A DNA stretch of 11,988 bases from Actinomycetota bacterium. Lineage in GTDB: Bacteria > Actinomycetota > Thermoleophilia > Solirubrobacterales > Solirubrobacteraceae. The position numbers and the translations under genes are program-made. Under the pieces are notes generated by a model. The model was not told the origin of the DNA. It did not search any database and saw nothing but the letters and a program-made list of their open reading frames with translations. This document shows, one piece after another, positions 7,925 to 11,988 of the stretch (its first letter is position 1; each line of letters opens with the position of its first letter). The DNA is taken from contig SYBY01000109.1 of assembly GCA_005788585.1 (NCBI GenBank), positions 1 to 11,988 of the forward strand, read 5' to 3'.

Positions 7925-9019
7925 TCAGCCGCGGCGCATCGACAGCCTGCGCACCGAATCGCGCTCGCGTCCCGCGCCGTCGAGGTGCGCGCGGACCCAC
8001 GTCACGACCCGACCCCGACGAAGCAGGGTGGTCCCCCGTACGCGCAGCTTGACCGTGATGGTCTTCGACGACGCGCCCTTGATCGAGAACCGCGCCGTTC
8101 CGTACCGGGCGATGCCGCCCGCGGGCCGCTTGTGATGCAGCCGCAGCGTCCCCATGCAGCGAGCACGTGACCGGCACTGCACGCGCACCGCCACGCGGCC
8201 GCTGCGGGCGCGCAGGCTCGTCGAGATGACCTTCACCCGAGCCGCGCCGAGCGTTCCCCGGGTCTGGGCGACCGTCGTGCCGGCAACGGTCAGCGCCGCG
8301 CCGGGCGTGGGCGCGCTCGCGGTGCCGGTCGCCGGTCCGGTGGGATCGCCCGGGCCGGCACAGGCGATGCGCGGGTTGATCTCCTGCGTCGCCCCGCCCA
8401 GGAACAGGTAGCGGCCGGCTGCCACCCAGGCGCCGGACTCGCAGCTGCCGGTGGTGAAGAGGCCGGGGACGGTGGTGAAGGTGAACGACGTCAGGGCCAG
8501 CGTCCCGAAACCCGACCCCGTGGCCGGCCCGATCTGGAAGACCGGCCCGAAGTCGGGGTCGCTGAGCAGCACCGTCGAGGGGACGACGACGCCGCGCTGC
8601 AGCGGGCTCAGCGCCTTCATGTGGAACAGCACCTGGTCCGCGCCCGCGTAGTACATGCGCACCGGGTCGACGACGGCCGTGCCGGTGACGTTGCCGTTCT
8701 TGAACTCGACGGTCGCCTTGCCGGTCCCCAGCAGCGACGACGCCGCGCAGCGCGGCTCGAAGCCCTGGAGGTCGGCGGCGCGGCACACGGTGGCGATCTT
8801 GTCCCCGCGGTACTCGAAGTCCTTGGGCATCGCGACGGTCAGGATCTGCAGTGCCGGCTGCGGGTTGCCGCTGACCGTGCTCTGGAGACTGACCGTGGCC
8901 CCCGTGCCGGGCGAAGCCGGATCGACCGTCATCGCCAGCGACGTGGTGGCCGCAGACGCCGGCGCGGCCGAGAGCAGGACGACGAGCGCCGCCCCGAGGG
9001 CGGCGCGAAGGGCACGCAT
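7925..9019 (-). CDS. Secreted protein of unknown function with three cysteine pairs and a basic C-terminal module
   Basis: The chosen start is the ATG at 9019, giving 364 residues. It is followed by a clear Sec signal peptide (MRALRAAL, hydrophobic core, then PASA ending at residue 23), and GGAG lies nine bases upstream. Two earlier in-frame ATGs at 9088 and 9046 would bury the signal; the first lies in the promoter. The mature protein starts ATTSLAMTVDPASPGTG and looks beta-rich. Cysteines fall in three near pairs: C79/C91, C193/C220 and C282/C288, suggesting disulfides outside the cell. A Pro/Gly/Thr linker (about 221-242) separates a larger N-terminal domain from an Arg/Lys-rich C-terminal module (VRVQCRSRARCMGTL, then alternating basic and hydrophobic residues). 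I recall similar modules at the ends of Solirubrobacterales exported proteins, but cannot name a function. No sortase signal or membrane anchor is seen. Confidence 0.85.
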   Translation of the reverse strand: MRALRAALGAALVVLLSAAPASAATTSLAMTVDPASPGTGATVSLQSTVSGNPQPALQILTVAMPKDFEYRGDKIATVCRAADLQGFEPRCAASSLLGTGKATVEFKNGNVTGTAVVDPVRMYYAGADQVLFHMKALSPLQRGVVVPSTVLLSDPDFGPVFQIGPATGSGFGTLALTSFTFTTVPGLFTTGSCESGAWVAAGRYLFLGGATQEINPRIACAGPGDPTGPATGTASAPTPGAALTVAGTTVAQTRGTLGAARVKVISTSLRARSGRVAVRVQCRSRARCMGTLRLHHKRPAGGIARYGTARFSIKGASSKTITVKLRVRGTTLLRRGRVVTWVRAHLDGAGRERDSVRRLSMRRG

Positions 9020-9059
9020 TGTTGATTGCTCCAAGCCGTTGCGCATGTGCGGACGGCGG

Positions 9060-9088
9060 AGAATAGGGCGCAATGCACCGTAATACAA
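9060..9088 (-). promoter_or_regulatory. Sigma-70-type promoter for the secreted-protein gene
   Basis: On the minus strand a -35 hexamer TTGTAT (9083-9088) and a -10 hexamer TATTCT (9060-9065) are separated by exactly 17 bases. Transcription should begin near 9053, leaving a leader of about 34 bases with GGAG before the ATG at 9019. This local run is noticeably AT-rich against the surrounding sequence, and it is the clearest two-box promoter in the window. Confidence 0.7.
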
Positions 9089-9108
9089 CTCGGTAACCGG
9101 GCTCGCGC

Positions 9109-9750
9109 TTGTGTCAGTTTCCAGCGGATACCCTGCGCGACATCGCGCTCCGGGTCCTCATCCTTCACGGCTGGCAGGGGTCCCAGGGACCGCACTGGCA
9201 GCGGTGGCTGGCCCCCGAGCTCCGCGCCGCGGGCTGCGTCGTGCGCTTCCCGCAGCTGCCCGACGCGATGACGCCCGACCTCACCGCCTGGCGATCGATG
9301 CTCGACGTCGAGCTGCGCGAGCTCGCCGCCGGCGACGGCGAACGGCTCGTCGTATGTCACTCGCTCGGCTGCATCCTGTGGCTGCACCACGCGGCGGCGC
9401 CGACCCCGGGAGCACCGCGGGTCGACCGCGTCCTGCTCAACGCGCCGCCGGGCCCGCTCGGTGAGCTCCCGACGTTCTTCCCGGTGCCCATCGACCGCGC
9501 CGGGGTCGCAACCGCGGCGACCACCACCCGGCTGGTCTGCTCCGACGACGACCCGTACTGCCCCCAGGGCGGCAAGCCGACGTACGCCGACCCGCTCCGG
9601 ATCGCCTGCGACCTGCTGCCCGGACAGGGGCACCTCAACGTCGACGCGGGCTACGGGCCGTGGCCCGCCGTGCTGGACTGGTGCCTGGGCCGCCGGGACG
9701 ACCTCGTCGCCCGTGCTCAGTCGGGCACGAAGAACGGCGCCGACGCATAG
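9109..9750 (+). CDS. RBBP9/YdeN-type alpha/beta serine hydrolase
   Basis: This is a small alpha/beta hydrolase of unknown substrate, probably cytosolic. The family signature is plain: RVLILHGWQGSQGPHW near the start, FPQLPDAMTPDLTAW (47-61), then the nucleophile Ser85 in VVCHSLGC, Asp148 in SDDDPYCP and His175 in GQGHLN. The spacing Ser-Asp-His (63 and 27 residues) equals that recalled for human RBBP9 (Ser75, Asp138, His165). The product is 213 residues, slightly longer than usual at the front. The only canonical start in frame is the TTG at 9109: an in-frame TAA lies at 9094-9096, and no ATG or GTG occurs before the first beta-strand. No good ribosome-binding site precedes the TTG, so the exact start is uncertain; a CTG at 9133 is another option. 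The last 34 bases overlap the end of cysK on the other strand. Confidence 0.87.
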   Translation: MCQFPADTLRDIALRVLILHGWQGSQGPHWQRWLAPELRAAGCVVRFPQLPDAMTPDLTAWRSMLDVELRELAAGDGERLVVCHSLGCILWLHHAAAPTPGAPRVDRVLLNAPPGPLGELPTFFPVPIDRAGVATAATTTRLVCSDDDPYCPQGGKPTYADPLRIACDLLPGQGHLNVDAGYGPWPAVLDWCLGRRDDLVARAQSGTKNGADA

Positions 9751-10643
9751 CGCTCGCCGGAGTCCGGGAGCACGACGGCGATCCGCAGGCCCTGGCTCTC
9801 GGGCCGCGCGGCAACCTGCAGCGCCCCGGCGATCGCCGCGCCGCAGGACAGCCCCGCGAGGACGCCCTCGGTGCGCGCCACCCGCCACGCCGTCTGGATC
9901 GCGTCCTCGTCGTCGATCGGGATGACCTCATCGAGGATGTCGCGGTTGAGCACCGCGGGGACGAAGCCCGCGCCGATGCCCTGACTCTTGTGCGGGCCGG
10001 GCCGCTGCCCGGAGAGCACCGCGGACGACAGCGGTTCGACGGCCACCACCTTCAGCTTCGGGTTGCGCGCCTTCAGGGCCTCGCCCGTCCCCGTGATCGT
10101 CCCGCCGGTGCCGACGCCGGCGACGAGGACGTCGACGTCGCCGTCCATCGCCTCCCAGATCTCTGGTCCCGTGCCCTCGCGGTGCGCTGCGGGGTTCGCA
10201 GGGTTGGAGAACTGGTCGGGCAGGAAGACGTCGTCCCGGGCGGCCATCGCCCGGGCCGCCGCGACGGCCTCGTTCATCCCGCCCATGGACTCGGTGATCT
10301 CCACGCGCGCGCCGTAGAGCTTCAGCAGCGCCTCGCGCTCCCTGCTCATCCCCTGCGGCAGCGTGAGCACGAGGTCGTACCCCTTCGCGGCGCACACGAA
10401 CGCCAGCGCGATCCCGGTGTTGCCCGAGGTCGCCTCGACGATCGTCGTGCGGCCGGGCTCGATGCGACCCTCGCGCTCGGCGGCCTCGATCATGGCCACG
10501 CCGATGCGGTCCTTGACCGACCCGCCGGGGTTCGCGACCTCGAGCTTGCCGAACAGCCGGACGCCCTCCGGGACGATCCGGGTGAATTCCACCATCGGCG
10601 TGTTCCCGACCAGGTCGGCGATGTTGATCGGGATTCCGGCCAT
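9717..10643 (-). CDS. cysK: Cysteine synthase (O-acetylserine sulfhydrylase), PLP-dependent
   Basis: The enzyme makes L-cysteine from O-acetyl-L-serine and sulfide in the cytosol. The 308 residues fit the CysK/CysM family. The PLP lysine is Lys44 in NPGGSVKDRIG, and the substrate loop TSGNTG is at 72-77. The phosphate-binding glycine loop GVGTGGTITG is at 176-185, SCGAAIAGAL begins at 266, and PDSGERY (293-299) closes the active site. It starts LVGNTPMVEF, as family members do. Sequence alone does not separate CysK from close relatives that use O-phosphoserine or act as cystathionine beta-synthase; length and motifs favour plain cysteine synthase. No cysE or sulfate-assimilation gene adjoins it. 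A TAGAGT box lies nine bases before the ATG and there is no clear ribosome-binding site, so the transcript may be nearly leaderless. The 3' end overlaps the hydrolase gene by 34 bp. Confidence 0.94.
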   Translation of the reverse strand: MAGIPINIADLVGNTPMVEFTRIVPEGVRLFGKLEVANPGGSVKDRIGVAMIEAAEREGRIEPGRTTIVEATSGNTGIALAFVCAAKGYDLVLTLPQGMSREREALLKLYGARVEITESMGGMNEAVAAARAMAARDDVFLPDQFSNPANPAAHREGTGPEIWEAMDGDVDVLVAGVGTGGTITGTGEALKARNPKLKVVAVEPLSSAVLSGQRPGPHKSQGIGAGFVPAVLNRDILDEVIPIDDEDAIQTAWRVARTEGVLAGLSCGAAIAGALQVAARPESQGLRIAVVLPDSGERYASAPFFVPD

Positions 10644-10652
10644 TGACCCGAC

Positions 10653-10658
10653 ACTCTA
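10653..10658 (-). promoter_or_regulatory. Possible -10 element (TAGAGT) for cysK
   Basis: TAGAGT on the minus strand fits TAnnnT and ends nine bases before the cysK ATG, so transcription would begin within about two bases of the start codon. No -35 at the usual distance stands out, and no ribosome-binding site is visible, which would agree with a nearly leaderless message. The same hexamer precedes the lipoprotein gene. Confidence 0.4.
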
Positions 10659-10727
10659 ATTGCCAGGACGGCCGCCCTCGCCAGGGCAGGTGCGACGCGC
10701 GCGGGCTCGAATGATCGTCCGGGACAG

Positions 10728-10752
10728 CGGTGCCGGACTCCGGGGATCACCG
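10728..10752. repeat. Nested inverted repeat in the gap before the 65-residue gene
   Basis: In the 168-bp gap between cysK and the next plus-strand gene, CGGTG (10728-10732) can pair with CACCG (10748-10752), enclosing a second small stem CCGG-act-CCGG (10733-10743). This could fold as a two-part hairpin in the leader of the plus-strand genes. Short GC stems are common by chance here, and I cannot match it to a known riboswitch. The rest of the gap shows nothing I can name. Confidence 0.25.
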
Positions 10753-10811
10753 GTTGCCGCCGTTGGAGGACGTACCCGCCCAGCCGTTACCTGATCTGCC
10801 CGGAGACCCCG

Positions 10812-11009
10812 ATGGCCGCCATGCCCCAGCCCCAGCCCGAACCCCGCGCGCCCGCCGACGTGCGCGCCGCCACCGGTGTCACGCTGCGGGTCGACTTCTC
10901 GACCGGCCGCATCCTCGGCCCGGTGGACCCCGAGGATCTGCGCCTCACGCGCCCGCGCGGCGAGCACGCCGCTGAGCTGACGGACCTGCCCCGCCGCCGC
11001 CCGGAGTAG
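10812..11009 (+). CDS. Small unknown protein (65 residues)
   Basis: I do not recognise this protein. Support for a real gene: an ATG with GGAG six bases upstream (10802-10805), and codon third positions that are G or C in all but about four of 65 codons, as in neighbouring genes. It also sits in the same direction as the channel gene 36 bp downstream. The N-terminal 16 residues are rich in Pro, Gln and Ala (MAAMPQPQPEPRAPAD). The middle reads VTLRVDFSTGRILGPVDPED, which could be a short beta-hairpin. The tail is Arg- and Pro-rich. There is no signal peptide, membrane helix or cysteine. A second ATG at 10821 is a possible start. It may be cotranscribed with the channel, although a hairpin lies between them. 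Confidence 0.6.
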   Translation: MAAMPQPQPEPRAPADVRAATGVTLRVDFSTGRILGPVDPEDLRLTRPRGEHAAELTDLPRRRPE

Positions 11010-11011
11010 GG

Positions 11012-11029
11012 TCGGCGCGCCGGCGCCGA
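11012..11029. terminator. Perfect 7-bp GC hairpin between the 65-residue gene and the channel gene
   Basis: TCGGCGC-gccg-GCGCCGA is a perfect 7-bp stem with a four-base loop, beginning two bases after the TAG of the 65-residue gene and ending 16 bases before the channel ATG. There is no T-run after it, so a classical terminator is unlikely. High-GC Actinomycetota do use stem-loops without a U-tail, so it could be a partial terminator, an RNA-processing site or a barrier that sets the ratio of the two products. The stem is self-complementary, so either strand can form it. Confidence 0.4.
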
Positions 11030-11045
11030 ACCGCCGGACGTGCCG

Positions 11046-11714
11046 ATGACCGACTCCCCCGAAGCAGGCTTGCGCCGACAGCGTTTCGCACTCGTCATGG
11101 TGCTCTCGCTGGGCACCGTGCTGCTCACGATCGCGGTGCCGCAGTCGAACCTCATGCGCGCGGCGGTCCTGTTCCTGCAGGGCACTGCGCTCGTCATCGC
11201 CTTCGTCGCCGCGCACGATCACGCCGCGCTGCGGCGCACCACCGGGGTCGTCGCGCTGGTCGGCCTCATCGGCCTCTGCCTGCTCACCGCCGTCGGGGTG
11301 CTCGACGACGACGTGCGCGTGGCCGTGTCCCTGCTCGTCGCCATCGCCACGCCGGCGGTGATGGTCCGCGGCCTCATCCGGCTGCTGCGCGAGCGCGGTG
11401 TCGTGGCCCAGGCCGTCTTCGGGGCGCTGGCGCTGTACCTCCAGTTCGGCCTGATCTTCGCGTTCGCCGCGGCGGGCATCGGCAGCGCCCAGGGCACGCC
11501 GTTCTTCGGGGGTCCGGAGGAGGCGTCGCTCGGCGAGTTCGTCTACTTCAGCTTCACGACGATGTCGACGACCGGCTACGGCGACCTGACGCCCGCGACA
11601 TCGCTGGGACGCTCACTCGCCGTCCTCGAGATGCTCGTGGGCCAGATCTACCTCGTGACGGTCGTCGGCCTGCTGGTCGGCAACATCGGCCGCAGCGGCA
11701 GGCCCGCGGCCTGA
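11046..11714 (+). CDS. Potassium-channel-like membrane protein (Ion_trans_2 type pore)
   Basis: The protein should be a cation channel of the plasma membrane, most likely selective for potassium. Numbering from the ATG at 11046 (222 residues), hydrophobic segments lie near 15-31, 37-56, 66-85, 91-110 and 119-146. A pore helix and the filter STTGYGDLTP follow at about 174-183, then a last helix at about 187-214. The filter reads TTGYGD instead of the commoner TVGYGD, within normal variation. The fourth segment ends in a basic run (VRGLIRLLRERG) that resembles an S4-S5 linker, but it lacks the regular every-third-residue arginines of a voltage sensor. The chain ends right after the last helix (GNIGRSGRPAA), so no RCK/TrkA or cyclic-nucleotide domain is attached. 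A GTG two codons upstream (11040) is an alternative start; neither has a strong ribosome-binding site. Confidence 0.88.
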   Translation: MTDSPEAGLRRQRFALVMVLSLGTVLLTIAVPQSNLMRAAVLFLQGTALVIAFVAAHDHAALRRTTGVVALVGLIGLCLLTAVGVLDDDVRVAVSLLVAIATPAVMVRGLIRLLRERGVVAQAVFGALALYLQFGLIFAFAAAGIGSAQGTPFFGGPEEASLGEFVYFSFTTMSTTGYGDLTPATSLGRSLAVLEMLVGQIYLVTVVGLLVGNIGRSGRPAA

Positions 11715-11960
11715 TCAGCTGCGCGGCAGCGCCGCCGTCGCGTCCGCGACGACGAGATTCTTCACGAGCTCGGCCATCCCGAGGATCTCCACCACCGAGG
11801 ACCCCTGCGAGGCCTGGAAGTACACCGTGTCCTCCTGGCCACCGGGTGACGCGACGGTGAACGCGACGAGCACGCTGCGCACCTCCGCGCCGTCGCCATG
11901 CTGCTCCTCGACGGCGGAGACGAGACGTCCCACCGTGTCGTCGATCCGGCTGCGCTCCAT
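11715..11960 (-). CDS. Small unknown protein (81 residues)
   Basis: I do not recognise a family. The start is well supported: ATG at 11960 with GAGGAG six bases before it. The sequence begins with an amphipathic helix (MERSRIDDTVGRLVSAVEEQHG). It continues with two likely beta-strands (EVRSVLVAFTV and DTVYFQAS) and ends with a helix around VVEILGMAELVKNLVVADATAAL. This looks like a small soluble alpha/beta domain. There is no signal peptide, membrane segment or cysteine. Its stop codon directly abuts the stop codon of the channel gene on the other strand (TGATCA at 11712-11717). What lies upstream is outside the window, so its operon is unknown. Confidence 0.72.
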   Translation of the reverse strand: MERSRIDDTVGRLVSAVEEQHGDGAEVRSVLVAFTVASPGGQEDTVYFQASQGSSVVEILGMAELVKNLVVADATAALPRS

Positions 11961-11988
11961 CGCGCTCTCCTCGTGTGGTTCGTAGCGA

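Noticed and set aside
9111..9464. GTG-started frame at the beginning of the hydrolase
   Set aside because: It reads in a different frame from the hydrolase and gives an Arg/Pro/Ala-rich sequence without the alpha/beta hydrolase motifs.
9660..10646. Plus-strand frame opposite cysK
   Set aside because: cysK is complete with every PLP motif; the opposite frame is Arg/Asp/Leu-rich without motifs.
10644..10811. Riboswitch (for example c-di-AMP/ydaO type) upstream of the channel region
   Set aside because: Such elements do occur near potassium genes, but the conserved core blocks I would expect are not there; only small GC stems can be drawn.
10656..11222. Minus-strand frame across the 65-residue gene and the start of the channel gene
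   Set aside because: It has no ribosome-binding site, a His/Arg/Gly-rich translation and overlaps the better supported plus-strand genes.

Overview
This is a very GC-rich bacterial window (about 70% or more by eye, with codon third positions almost all G or C) with tightly packed genes, GTG and TTG starts, and leaderless-style promoters. The proteins look like those of high-GC Actinomycetota. The secreted protein at 7925-9019, with its Arg/Gly-rich C-terminal module containing a Cys pair, most resembles proteins I associate with Thermoleophilia/Solirubrobacterales. That placement is an inference from style and remembered family resemblance, not from a search.

Left half (1-6971), all on the minus strand. 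A divergent promoter region at about 6972-7024 drives a long run of genes: pcrA (UvrD-family helicase), folD, a four-helix membrane protein of unknown function, gatC, gatA and gatB. Each of the five junctions is a 4-base start/stop overlap (ATGA or TTGA), so the set is almost certainly one operon with coupled translation. GatCAB makes Gln-tRNA(Gln) and/or Asn-tRNA(Asn) by amidating misacylated tRNA. FolD interconverts one-carbon folates. PcrA is a repair and transcription-coupled helicase. A 91-bp gap then leads to the first 40 codons of a lipoprotein cut by the window edge.

Middle (7025-9750). Facing away from pcrA is a queuosine-salvage glycosidase (DUF2419/Qng1). It converges with a secreted protein of unknown function that has a signal peptide, three closely placed pairs of cysteines and a clear sigma-70-like promoter. 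Divergent from that is an alpha/beta hydrolase of the RBBP9/YdeN type.

Right part (9717-11988). A cysteine synthase (cysK-like) runs on the minus strand and overlaps the hydrolase gene tail to tail by 34 bp. On the plus strand follow a 65-residue unknown protein, a perfect 7-bp hairpin, and a six-helix potassium-channel-like protein with a TTGYGD filter. The channel gene abuts, stop codon to stop codon, an 81-residue unknown protein on the minus strand.

No rRNA, tRNA, CRISPR array, insertion sequence or long repeat is visible. No stretch over 300 bases lacks a gene; the longest gap is 10644-10811 (168 bp). The window is mostly ordinary chromosomal housekeeping. The points that deserve a second look are the compact overlapping operon, the absence of terminator space at three convergent gene pairs, the queuosine-salvage gene, and several unrecognised proteins (four-helix, secreted, 65-residue and 81-residue).
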